A stretch of 64,000 nucleotides of DNA from Dipodascopsis uninucleata var. uninucleata (taxonomy: Eukaryota; Ascomycota; Lipomycetes; Lipomycetales; Lipomycetaceae). Under the pieces are notes generated by a model. That model ran no database searches, had not been told where the DNA came from, and saw nothing but the letters and a program-made list of their open reading frames with translations. Made by a program: the position numbers and the translations under genes. Shown piece after piece: positions 44,340-54,664 of the stretch (positions within the stretch are counted from its first letter, which is position 1; each line of letters begins with the position of its first letter). Location of the stretch: contig JAJLTO010000009.1 of assembly GCA_030568195.1 (NCBI GenBank), forward strand, positions 556,542-620,541, in the 5' to 3' direction.

Positions 44340-46194
44340 ATGTTTAAATATTTATCACAGGCAACGACTGGGATATGTCGAATCGGCATGAAGTCGGCTA
44401 TGCCACGACCTGCCTTAGAATCAAAGACGTTATTGCGATTGGCTGGAAAGCCGCGGTTCCAGTCAACAGATCGCAGGAATACTGGCAGAAGGAGAGAAAG
44501 CACAGAAAATAATCGAAGAGAAGCTTTCAAGCTCCTGATAAGTATGTCATTGTCTATATTACCACTTTATTGATACTAATGGAATTTATTTAATAGTCGT
44601 GGCTGGGTCCGTTGCTGTTGGCTCCGCAATCAACCAAGCGATCAACTGGGATATGATGAGACGCGCGACTGATATAGTTTCAGGCAAAGGATTGGAAGCG
44701 TCGACTACGTCCTTAGAAAGCCTGGAAACGCCCATTTATGCTGATTCTCATGCGACAGCTAAAGCGTACGCGGAATTGAAAAGTCTATTAGGTCCAGATA
44801 AAGCATCAGACTCAAAAGATGATATTCAAATGCATGCGGATTCGGCTTGGATTTCACATCACCCAGAACACAATGAAAAGCCTGGTCTTATCGTCTATCC
44901 ATCTAGTACCGAAGAGGTTTCTGAAATTATGAAAATCTGTCATAAGTATCGTGTACCTATTGTTCCATTTTCTGGTGGTACTTCGTTAGAAGGTCATTTT
45001 ATTCAAACAAGGAATGGTATTACTATAGATTTCAAAAACATGAATCAAATCTTGAAGGTTCATTCTGATGACCTAGACGTTATTGTTCAACCCGCAGTTC
45101 GCTGGGAGGCTCTTAATGAATATCTTAAGCAATACTCACTTTTTTTCCCACCAGACCCAGGTCCTGGTGCTGAAATTGGAGGAATGATTGGTACAGGATG
45201 TTCTGGGACAAATGCTGCTCACTACGGAACTATTCGTGATTGGGTGCTTTCTGTTAAGGTGGTCCTCGCAGACGGTACTATTATTACTACTCGCCGACGT
45301 CCTCGCAAGTCCTCTGCAGGCTACAATCTTACTAATCTTTTCATTGGTTCTGAAGGCACACTTGGCCTCGTTACTGAAGCTACATTAAAATTGGCTGTTC
45401 TACCTGAAAATACTAGTGTTGCTGTGGCCACATTCCCTACTGTTAGTGACGCTACCGATGCAGTTCAAGAAATTGTGCGGAAAGGCGTTAATGTTGCGGC
45501 GGTGGAACTACTTGATAAAGAAATGATGAAGTGTATTAATGAGATGGGTGAAACTACCCGTGATTGGCCTGAGGAACATACACTGTTTTTCAAGTTTAGT
45601 GGATCTAAAAATTCTGTCAAGGAGCAGATTGCCAATGCTAAATATATTACTAGATCTCATAAATCAGGCTTCTTTGTTTTTGCAAAAAATGAAGATGAAT
45701 GTGATGAGCTTTGGGAGGCTCGTAAAGTAGCTTTATGGTCTTCTCTTGCTAAAGCTGGATCCGATTATACTTGCTGGACAACAGATGTAGCAGTTCCGGT
45801 ATCAAGTCTTTCGGAAATTGTCAGTCTAACACGACAGGATCTTGACAAATCTGATATTTTTGGAACAATAGTCGGTCATGTTGGAGACGGAAACTTCCAT
45901 GTATTTGTTCTTTATAATGATGATAACAAGTCAACAGCAGAACAGGTTGTGCATCGGTTAGTAGAGCGCGCAATAGAAATGGATGGTACTTGTACTGGTG
46001 AGCATGGCATAGGTATGGTCAAGCGCGCTTATCTCGAAAGCGAGCTTGGCCCTGAAACCATTAATACAATGAGGAGACTAAAAATGGCACTTGATCCATT
46101 AAGAATACTGAATGCCGACAAAGTCATAAATATGGACCCTTCAGTTGAATTAAAGAAGCTCAATGGCGAGTCATCTTCAGTCAAGCGAAGCTAG
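44340..46194 (+). CDS. DLD1: D-lactate dehydrogenase (cytochrome), mitochondrial
   Basis: Two exons (44340-44541, 44597-46194) give 599 residues. The enzyme oxidises D-lactate to pyruvate and passes electrons to cytochrome c in the mitochondrial intermembrane space. Exon 1 encodes a basic presequence, and the 55-nt intron, with branch point TACTAAT, splits a hydrophobic anchor that resumes as IIVAGSVAVGSAI. The FAD-binding (VAO-type) domain shows VPFSGGTSLEGH, PDPGPGAEIGGMIGTGCSG and GSEGTLGLVTEATLKL. The C-terminal cap has IVGHVGDGNFHVF and CTGEHGIGMVKR, with metal/substrate histidines. Length and layout match yeast Dld1 (587). D-2-hydroxyglutarate dehydrogenases are related, but the presequence-plus-anchor and motif set favour Dld1. 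Confidence 0.93.
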
Positions 46195-46291
46195 ATCATC
46201 GCTAGATCATTAAAGTAGGTTTACTTGTTGAAAACCCAATAATTTGTATCTAAATGGATCTGTTACGTACTTTACATTTTTAGAGATTTCA

Positions 46292-47209
46292 TTATTCCTG
46301 TTCCCTTCGTTTTTCATCCCGAAGTGATTTCCGCTTAAAATAAGCTTGCGGAGGCTGAATTATTCTAGAAGACCCAGCTTGGTAGCCTTCTATGGTATTA
46401 TTTTCTGTAAAAGCAATGTATTCTTTCAATTGAGGTGCCTTTTCTCGCTCAACAATCTTTATCTTTATTGACTTCTGTGCGATTCCAGTAATTTCATCTG
46501 CTCTTCCTGTACTTCCAGAAGAAGTGCCTTTTGTAGAGCCTTGGTTATTGGGCTCTTTTCTGTCAATCGTAGAAACTGCTATCTCATTAGGCTGTGGGCT
46601 TTCAAGAGACCAATCCGTTACAGAGGTTATGATCTTTCTTATATGATCTTCTTCGTTTCTCTCCTTGTCTTCTAAAATATCTTCCAGTAGCGATATTTTG
46701 TCCCATTTAGTTTCTCCAAAAGGCAAGGTACATACATTTAGCCGTGACCATATGGCTTCATCTGATAATTGTGCACGATACACAGCGGAGGCTTGGAAGT
46801 GGCGTTTAGAGCAATATTGGTTCAAGTAACTAGATGGTGCTTTCATATACGCATTTTTTCCATCGTATGAAATCCGCTTTTCTATCCTGCCCATCTACAA
46901 TATAGCGATTAGTATTTCTTCTTTCTTGAGATACTACTGAGCATATAAACTTACAATCTTCACTGTAGGTGATGTATCACAAGTCGGATAGCCACAAATA
47001 TGGCTAACATTTCTCTCAGCAACAACATCATCGTAGTATTCAGGTGTCAAGAAACGGGCAGCAAACCTTAAAAATATTGCATCTACCGCTTCGGACATAA
47101 ATTCTGTAAGTAAAAGCACAAGATTGTTGGCTTCTCGCGGTGTTAAATAGACCGATCTCGTGAACTTTTTCAGAATAGTATCATTGAATTTATCAAGTGA
47201 TGATGACAT
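46292..47209 (-). CDS. RTR1: RNA polymerase II CTD phosphatase, Rtr1/RPAP2 family
   Basis: Two exons (47209-46955, 46894-46292), joined across a 60-nt intron with branch point TACTAAT, give 285 residues. Rtr1 removes Ser5 phosphate from the polymerase II C-terminal domain during early elongation and helps polymerase import. The zinc-binding core is seen as ERNVSHICGYPTC in exon 1 and YCSKRHFQAS in exon 2 (C-x4-C and C-x3-H), followed by VYRAQLSDEAIWSR. Helix RFLTPEYYDDVVAERN precedes it as in the family. The frame is open for 44 codons before the chosen ATG but has no other ATG. The C-terminal third is charged and low in conservation. Confidence 0.9.
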
Positions 47210-47627
47210 TCTTGAGTTTTTTGCCAACAAGTCATCGGGTGCTTCGAATATTACCTTCGCTATGATATTTGCATTGCAATAAGCCGTTAAAAGCAATGGC
47301 GTGGTCAATACAGCTTCTCTGCAATGTTTAATATTAATCACTCGAAGAAGATCATTAATAAAGTTGAGTATTTATTTATTTATCAACAACTCGAGCCGCA
47401 GAGCAACTGCGACTATAAATGGTAAATTTGTGTAATATACAAATCAATAAAATGAAATGCAATGCATGAAACAGGATTGAAAACATTGACAAGGCACAGT
47501 AATATAAACGAAACAAAAAATTTAAGAGGAAAAGAGAAAAATTATTATCAGATTTCTGCTATTGCTATTTGCTACCTTTAAAACAAATATTAGTGAGAAT
47601 ATAAAAACTCAGAAGAGCAGGAGGTTT
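47210..47627. other. Intergenic region HRD3 to RTR1
   Basis: These 418 bp lie downstream of HRD3 and upstream of RTR1, both on the minus strand. They contain T-rich minus-strand sequence but no usable splice sites for an extra HRD3 exon, and no other gene that I can see. Confidence 0.5.
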
Positions 47628-50246
47628 TTAAATCTGGTAATCACCATCCTCGTCAGCTTCTCGATGTTCATCATCATCTATATTGTCGTTATAGCCATCT
47701 TCATCAGTATCATGGTTGTTATAACCGTTATTAAGGTTTTCGAACCAACGATTCCAAAAATCGGAAAAGGTCCACTTGATACGGTCCCCGCCATCATTTG
47801 TATCGTCTGCTTCTATGCCGTTCACATCACCTCCAATAACTGAGTTCCAGAATGAACGTAGTCGAAGTTTATAAAGTGCAAGATTTACAGGTAGATATGC
47901 TTCAGGATTTGCCGCTAGTGACAGGTCGTAATATCGCTTGGCAAGATGAAAATCTTGCTCAACTCCTAAACCATTTTCATACATCCATCCTAAATTCCAC
48001 AATGCTAGGGCACTCTGCTGGAACTCTGCTGCAGCCTGATAGCATGCTGCCGCCTTCTCATTATCTTTCTTGCAGCCTATTCCTTTCAAATAATAGTCGC
48101 CCATCCTTACGGTAGAATCAACATTGGATTGCTTAGATGATCTAGTCCAATATATCAAAGAAATCTCATCAATAAAATGATCTATTTCATCGATTCTCTT
48201 TCGCTCTGCTAATTCTTCCACCGAAGGAACATAAATTAAATCACGCAACCAGTAGGATATTGTATCTAAGTTCAAAACTGACTTGTCTCTATCTAGTAAA
48301 TATGCTACATTTGCTTGTCCGCTCTCATATCCCTGCTCAGCAGCGGCCATAAATCCAACTAAAGCTGATTCATATTGTCCATTATGATACATCCGATGTG
48401 CCCATTCGAGTGTACTTTGGATGTCCTCTACTTTCTCTGCAACAATCTTATAATACAAGGTTGCCATAGCACATGATCTTTCACGACCAAGTCCTTGGTT
48501 GTACATTTCAGCCAGATAGTAAAATGCTTCTATATGATTATTTCTGGTAGCAAGCTCAAAGTTCCTTATTGCACGACTCATTTCCAACTGACCAAAGTAC
48601 AATTTTCCTAAATTCACTTGAGCTGGTCCATAGTCCATTTCAGCGGCAGCAAGAAAATAATTGTAAGCTTCTTGTGCATCTTGCTTTACGTTGCCAAGAC
48701 CTTTCAAATACATATAACCATATCCATTTTTACATGACGCATCATTAACTTTGGAACCAAGTTTGTACCAATATTTTGCTTTATCATAATCCACAGTAGT
48801 TCCTTCACCACGCAAATACATTCTTCCTAGAAATCCTGCGCTCTTTCCTGCGTAATTTCTAACATGTGATGAACCATTGGGTAGTACTATTCCATCATCA
48901 GCCCAATATTGCTTCGCAACCAACTTGAAGTAATACATAGCCTTAGCATAGTTGCGTGGTAAGGTTCGTGTACCATCATAGTAGAGACAGGCCAAAGAAA
49001 ACTGCGCTTGAATGTCAGATTTCTCCGCAACGTAACGAAGATATTCTAACACATCATCCAAAGAAGAGTCTGAAGCAGGGTTATATCGACTTCGAGACTT
49101 AGCTCCTGCACTACTCTCACTTGCGCCCTCACCAAATACACCACCATTGTCATCAGCAAGTCGCCAAGTGTGCCTGTCAAGCGTTCTTCCACCCGCTGGT
49201 CCTTGACGCCAATATTCCATAGCTTTATCAGCCACTCTTTTGTAGAAAAATACAGCCTTATCGCAATTTCTCGGGGTACCTATTCCAGTATGATATCTAA
49301 AAGCGAGGGTCATTTCAGAGCGTGCATTTCCACCGTAAGCTGCAAAAGAGTGATATAACATAGCTCGTGCCTGGTCACGTTCGACGTCACCAAACATACC
49401 AGTTGAGTATATATATCCAAGCATATGTTGTGCAGTCGCATTTCCGTTATTGTCAGCCAGCCTTTTGTAATACTGCGTTGCCTTAGTATAATTCCTCGTA
49501 TGACTATAATTCCCATAGAAATTCATTTCTGCCAGTAAATAAAGTGCATCTGAGCTCATATTATCTGCAGCCTGTTCAAGAAGTTTGACTGCACTTCCTA
49601 AAGACACTGAAAAACCATTTCTATCAATATCTGTCTTCTCATCAGAAGCAGATGTAGAAGATGCTGGTATAGCAGATGATAGCTCTGAACTCTTGGCAGA
49701 ACCAGACTCGCTTGCTTCTTGTTCGAGGTAAATAGAGGTATCTTCATATGACTGTGTCTGCATCATCTGCAGTGTATTAACAAACAATCTCCATAACAGA
49801 TGAATAGACTTGTGAAGAATTGAGCCTGATGCCACAGGAACATCAGAGTTCTCGGTGATTTTAAGGTTTTGCAGAATTTTTATTGCCTTCTCAACCATTT
49901 CTCGTTCAGGATCTATCCAAAATGTCAATAATTTAGTCAAGCACTTAGATACAGTAAGATCAAGTTGCACCAACTGATACACTCATACTAACTAATCATT
50001 TACATATCAAAATATAGATAACGATTTACCTGATTCTCTTGTAGTCGAAAATTGCTCTTCCATAGCCTTATGTACTACTTCACTCTGACGTACAATTTCG
50101 TCCGTTATAGATGATATGGGCGTACCAGTTGTGCTACTGCCCAAAGAACTAGAGATCGTAGAAATAGGACCATTGGCTCTATTAAGATCTTCCTCTGCAC
50201 ATCCTGCAGCGAGGAATGTCACCAAGATAAGCATCAGATATATCAT
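47628..50246 (-). CDS. HRD3: ERAD factor Hrd3/SEL1L with Sel1 repeats
   Basis: Two exons (50246-50030, 49981-47628) give 856 residues. Hrd3 is the lumenal partner of the Hrd1 ubiquitin ligase and recruits misfolded glycoproteins for ER-associated degradation. Exon 1 encodes a signal peptide (MIYLMLILVTFLAAGCAEED). Exon 2 carries a long run of Sel1 repeats with the typical A-x2-YY-x-L-A-x-G pattern (for example ATQYYKRLADNNGNATAQHM, LGYIYSTGMFG). The last conserved part is LALYKLRLRSFW, then a Trp-rich helix and an Asp/Asn-rich tail. No C-terminal membrane helix is visible, unlike yeast Hrd3. The intron is only 48 nt, the shortest in the window, and ends in GAG rather than CAG/TAG. Confidence 0.9.
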
Positions 50247-50884
50247 TTTATCTTGTCATAAAATATTAGCGAACGTATCATTCAATATTTTGCGAACTGC
50301 ACGGTCAATCACCTCAGAACTTGTATTGAATACTGCTTACATCTTCTGACATATCCGGGACAAGGTAGAAGCTCTACCGCCATATTCACGATCACAATAA
50401 GCAACTGTACAGATATTCAGCCGGCGTGTAAATCCCACAATTATATATTTTCTCAATGAACTTATTATGGTAACTTCTTGTAGTAACACTTCACGCCGAT
50501 TTGAAATATGCTTGCTACTATGCTACTACCAAAGCGTCCTCACAAGACGTACCATGCCATCCAGCAACCTGTCCATAATATAGTCACGTGATAAGACATG
50601 CCTGGGATGTAGAGGCAAATTCAGCGACATCAAGTGTTATCATCTCCGTCAAATAATCAAATATCGCAAGAAATATCGAAATTTCAACCGGAGCAGTTGA
50701 GAAAGAATTCAGTGATCTTCTTTTAATTGAATAAAAGGCATTATAAGGGCATTATTGAAGCTACAGCGCTGTCCTGCAGTCTGCAAACACAAAGAAAGAG
50801 TGAGAGAGGGAGGAGAAACGGGTGATAGGTTTAGTGTCCAATACATCCTGAATAATATTCTACGGAGATACTACCGCAGTTATA
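50247..50884. other. Divergent promoter region HRD3/TOA1
   Basis: This 638-bp region contains the palindrome TCACGTGA at 50584-50591. No further gene was seen. Confidence 0.5.
50584..50591. promoter_or_regulatory. TCACGTGA palindrome in the HRD3/TOA1 promoter
   Basis: A perfect 8-bp palindrome identical to the one before UTP14 lies roughly midway between the HRD3 and TOA1 starts. A bHLH factor of Cbf1 type is the likely binder if it is functional. Confidence 0.35.
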
Positions 50885-52054
50885 ATGTCAAATTCTATTG
50901 TGGTACGTTACTTTTATTAATAGTCGGATGGGTAGCAGTCTTATGATGTGATACCTTTAATGCGCTTAGATAGTAGAACAGCGGTGATTTGTGTAATGCA
51001 GATCATACTAACATCTTTAACTCATCAGGGCGCGGTCTACCGAGATATCATTGAAGATGTGATTAATTCTTCTCGAATGGACTTCGAGGATGCTGGAATT
51101 GATGAGGCAACATTGAGAGAACTACAGATACTGTGGCAGGAGAGGCTGTCATTGACAGGTGTTGCTAAGTTTCCATGGGATCCAGAGCCGGAGCCAACTT
51201 CACCGCCAGGTAATACTCAAGGAATCAAGTTCGAAATGTCATCACCTCCGATGTATGGCAATGGATCAGTCAATATTTCAACTGCTCCACAAGCATTTTC
51301 TAATCCGGCTATGGCAGCTATGCGTGCTGCACAGCAGATTCAACAGTTTGCACATGAAGAGAAGGTACCAGCCGCCCTGGCAGACGAAAGTATTAAAGGC
51401 GTTATGAAACGTGCTGGTTTTAATGAAAATGCTAATGACTCTGATGCATCTTCTGGAGGAGGAGGGCTTATGTTACCAGGTGGTGGGAGGATTGCTCAAG
51501 TGGATGGAGCATCAGACGCCATAGAGATGTCACAATATGAACTCGACCAACTACTTCATAGTAAGATTTTGCAGCAGTGTCCTTCGACAGATATTAGAGG
51601 TTCATCAGTGCAATCAAATGAACAAAATATAGTATCAAATGACACTAGTGCTTCATCTTTCAAAATTAGATCTGATAAATCCAGAAAATTACGAACAATA
51701 GAATTAATCATCCCTCAAACTGATGGCACTCTTGAATCGTCTGAGGATGAAGAATCTGATGACGAAGAAGATGACGATATTGCCAACGTTGGTGGCTCAA
51801 ACTCTACTAGGCATCGCAATCTAAACAATGGAGACGATTCAGATGCGATTAATTCGGACCTAGATGATCCAGAAGATGATCTAAACTCTCAAGACGATGA
51901 AGACAATGAAGATGCGGGCATGATTATGCTTTGTCTTTACGACAAAGTCCAACGTGTGAAAAATAAATGGAAATGTTTTCTTAAGGATGGTGTGGTCAAT
52001 GTCAACGGTAAAGACTATTTATTTGGAAAAGGTAACGGCGAGTATGAGTGGTAA
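50885..52054 (+). CDS. TOA1: Transcription factor TFIIA large subunit
   Basis: Two exons (50885-50902, 51029-52054) give 347 residues. Toa1 with Toa2 stabilises TBP on TATA DNA in polymerase II preinitiation. Exon 1 encodes only MSNSIV. The 126-nt intron has a perfect TACTAAC branch point at 51006-51012, and exon 2 resumes GAVYRDIIEDVINSSRMDFE. Residues 1-55 form the conserved four-helix-bundle part (GIDEATLRELQILWQERL). A long variable linker rich in Ser, Asp and Glu follows. The last 48 residues form the beta-barrel half (MLCLYDKVQRVKNKWKCFLK, ending GKGNGEYEW). Both conserved ends are intact, and the six-codon first exon is supported by its fit to the family start. Confidence 0.94.
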
Positions 52055-52687
52055 ATTGCAGTTAAATCTCTTAAGATCAGAAGAAGTTCGTTTGGCCGGT
52101 TTAATATACGTATTTTTCTCAATTTAATCTTGAGTTAAATTATACATTATATTTTACTTCTTTTATGCTGTATTCCAAGTAATGCTCGATGTCATTAGAT
52201 ACGGATCTGGATTTCTCGCACAGGCGGCTGGTTTACTACTATTCATGTCAACTCTATTACAAATTCAAGTTTAAAGCAGTTCTTGTATATCCTGTGATAT
52301 TTTGGAAAATAATCAATTATCATTCAATATTCTTAATGGTACTGCTAATATAGTGTGTGCTGATATGTAGTTCTGTCATAAGTTACGTTCTTTTGCATTT
52401 TGCTTTTATGAGTACTGGTTTCACTCTGCTTGACTGCAATAGCTACTCCTTAGAAAAAGAAATTCATTTTCGCAATGGCGAATCTTAAAACATTCGTTTA
52501 GACTTAACTATACAGTATAGAAATCAGCTATTATCAACATACTCCAATGCCAAGTAAACATATCCTACTTCGTACTTTATCATACAAAAAGCTTGATCCA
52601 TATTATTTTAGGTATCGTCTCTGGTTTTTTTTCCTTCTATCCCTTGACACAATAAGAGCATTACACTTCGTACTTAAAACCAAATGT
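52055..52687. other. Convergent intergenic region TOA1/RPB10
   Basis: These 633 bp contain both 3' flanks and a 30-codon hydrophobic ORF (52182-52274) described separately. Confidence 0.5.
52182..52274 (+). CDS. Tiny ORF, 30 residues, one hydrophobic segment
   Basis: ATG to TAA encodes MLDVIRYGSGF followed by a hydrophobic Ala/Leu-rich segment (LAQAAGLLLFMSTLL). It could be a micro-membrane protein or the first exon of a small gene, but lies in the TOA1 3' flank and may be chance. No family was recognised. Confidence 0.15.
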   Translation: MLDVIRYGSGFLAQAAGLLLFMSTLLQIQV

Positions 52688-53105
52688 TCAGTAAGGATCC
52701 TTCTTTTCGAATGGGTTATATCTTAATAACTTTTCAATCAAATCAACGTGAGTCAACTATAGGCCCATGGTCAGATCTCTGTATAACAATTATCAGATTT
52801 TAATAGAGCACACTTACAATCATTCGTCGACAACAGTATCTTTTTAGACCAAGCTTATCCAACGCTTCACTGATATAAGAAAACAGATTTAGTATTCACA
52901 CGTTCACACTCGAATAAAAACTTGGGAAGTTCGAACTAACCCTTCCGATATATCATTTTGAAGGTATTGGAGATACGTTTCCCATTTGTCTCCCACAACC
53001 TATAAGGAGATTAGAATCACATTCGCTTACTATAATTTATTTGAACATTGTATAAATAACTATAGTTACCTTTCCGCAAGAAAAACATCGAACAGGAATA
53101 ATCAT
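52688..53105 (-). CDS. RPB10: RNA polymerases I/II/III shared subunit ABC10-beta
   Basis: Four short exons (53105-53070, 52999-52941, 52869-52818, 52756-52688) give 71 residues, with introns of 70, 71 and 61 nt. Rpb10 is an essential small subunit common to all three nuclear RNA polymerases and anchors the Rpb3/Rpb11 platform. The joined protein starts MIIPVRCFSCGKVVGDKWE and contains [20 protein letters not shown] then RYNPFEKK. The zinc ligands C7, C10, C44 and C45 are all present. The length is that of the family (about 70). All exon phases (0, 2, 0) close exactly, and intron 3 has a TCTGAC branch point. No exon exceeds 23 codons, so a simple ORF scan misses the gene. It lies 317 bp upstream of the SFR1 stop on the same strand. 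Confidence 0.95.
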
Positions 53106-53422
53106 CTTGAAAAACCAGTATGCGTTGTTGCCGTGAGAATATACAATAAATTCAAATATAGAAAATGGCGAATTTTTTTTAGATCTCGCTTATGGGTTAG
53201 GGCTCATATACTGGCAAAACTCGAGTTCCTAGATTTAGGAGGACATTGTTTCATCCATTTATTTAGAAATAAATAAGCTACTTTATCCTATTTCTAACAA
53301 CAGTAGTTTTTTAAAAATCAATTATGTATAAGGTATAGTGGTATGTTAGCAAGAGCAACAAATATTAGTATATATCCTCCTAGCTACACTGAACTATTGC
53401 GATATTTGCATTCAAAGTAAAG
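53106..53422. other. Intergenic region SFR1 to RPB10
   Basis: This 317-bp stretch holds the RPB10 promoter and SFR1 3' flank. Nothing else was recognised. Confidence 0.5.
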
Positions 53423-54329
53423 CTATGATTCATTTGGGTATACAATAGCTGCGTCGATATTTAGAAATGCCAGCATCATCTTCACAGTAAATTCCTCTTC
53501 GATGTCATTAGTAAAGGTATCAGGCGATCTTTTACTTTCTAATACGACGTCATAATCGTACTCATCTCTTAGATGATCGATGCCAGAATTATCAATCTCA
53601 TCGAGTCGCTGCTGATCTTCGCTCTCATCGTGATATGCTCTTTTCTGTGTCCTCTTCTTAAATTCAGAGATTCCGCCCATTTTCTGAACTCGTTCTTGCG
53701 CTAATCCAAATAGATATTCTGTAGCTTTTTGAGCTGCACTACGCCATTTTTCCATCAAGGCTGAGAGGTGGTCTTCCTCAGTAACTTCTGTATCATCCTT
53801 TATCTTCACAGAAGCAGTTTCATATTTGTATGCTTGTTGACACTGGCTAATCTTCAATTTCATTTGTCGCAATGACATATCTAAAGACATCTCCTGTTTT
53901 ACGAGAACAGGATCCACAGTTAACCGCTCTAACATCCATTAGTTGCTGTCAATTGATTCATAACAAGTATATATATTACTTACCATCTTTAGCAGGAGAT
54001 AAAAACTTCTCTCTGAAAGTACCAATCTTGTCAGCCGGCGAAGTGTTTACTGAACTATTATCATTATAACTCTTTCCGAATGGAGAAGAAAAAAGATTAA
54101 AAGTTTTCATGGGACTGTTTGCTGCAGAGCTTGGGACAGAGTCAAGTGAACAAGATGAGCAACTTTCTAAACCAGTAGCCTTATCGTCTACTCCATTGTC
54201 TGAGGATTCTATTCTAGCACGCTTCAGGGGACTTTTAAACGGCTTAGATAAAGCGAGCGAGCCTCTAGTTGGCTTAAATTTCGTAGGTGTAGAGGGATTG
54301 AACGAGCTCATAGTTACGCGACTAATCAT
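53423..54329 (-). CDS. SFR1: Swi5-dependent recombination factor Sfr1/Mei5
   Basis: Two exons (54329-53984, 53928-53423), with a 55-nt intron (GTAAGT donor, AACTAAT branch), give 283 residues. Sfr1 pairs with Swi5 to stimulate Rad51 and Dmc1 strand exchange in recombinational repair. The N-terminal half is Ser/Pro/Lys-rich and disordered, with SPLKRAR and SPFGK motifs, as in fission yeast Sfr1 (299 residues). The conserved C-terminal coiled-coil domain shows RQMKLKISQCQQAYKYE, LSALMEKWRSAAQKATEYLF and ERVQKMGG. The last 60 residues are acidic. Either the ATG at 54329 or one at 54311 could start. NOC2 is divergent, 335 bp away. Confidence 0.85.
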
Positions 54330-54664
54330 CCAAACACAATTATTGCGCCGAAATAAAATTATTATTATCAGTTACAAATCAAAGAATAACTAGATGATTC
54401 TCTTGGTTCGTATTCTGTTGTATTAGCAAACAAAGCAACTCAAAATGTAGAAGCAGGATTTGCGACGTGATGTAGTGATATTATGGATCGCGTTAGAATC
54501 GCGCTTACCAAAAAAACTCTTATTCTATTTTATGGAAAACTACTAAGATATTACATAATGAAGAGGTCCCAACTCCCAAAAAATTTTTCTTGAATGTAAT
54601 ATTACAAGAAGAATCTTCTGTTCGAAAATTTCGTCTACAGATTGAGTGGTATCGAATAGCTAAA
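54330..54664. other. Divergent promoter region SFR1/NOC2
   Basis: This 335-bp region contains an RRPE-like AAAAAATTTTTC at 54578-54589 close to NOC2. No other feature was seen. Confidence 0.5.
54578..54589 (+). promoter_or_regulatory. RRPE-like box upstream of NOC2
   Basis: AAAAAATTTTTC lies 76 bp before the NOC2 start and reads GAAAAATTTTTT on the other strand. This is a full match to the yeast ribosomal RNA processing element core GAAAAATTTT. NOC2 is a ribosome-biogenesis gene, and UTP14 has a weaker box at a similar distance. Confidence 0.45.

Noticed and set aside
44183-44530. Minus-strand frame overlapping DLD1 exon 1
   Set aside because: Antisense to a well-supported exon and starting in its presequence; no homology.
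47386-47600. Downstream hydrophobic frame as a last HRD3 exon carrying a TM helix
   Set aside because: The only good acceptor needs a phase-0 donor, and the HRD3 tail offers only phase-1 GT sites.
47562-47843. Hydrophobic plus-strand frame antisense to the HRD3 tail
   Set aside because: Its hydrophobicity is the mirror of Asp/Asn codons on the sense strand.
50755-50946. Plus-strand frame overlapping TOA1 exon 1
   Set aside because: It reads through the TOA1 intron in another frame; the spliced TOA1 product fits its family exactly.
52986-53276. Plus-strand frame of about 96 codons
   Set aside because: It starts without ATG and is antisense to RPB10 exons 1 and 2, whose spliced product is clearly the real gene.
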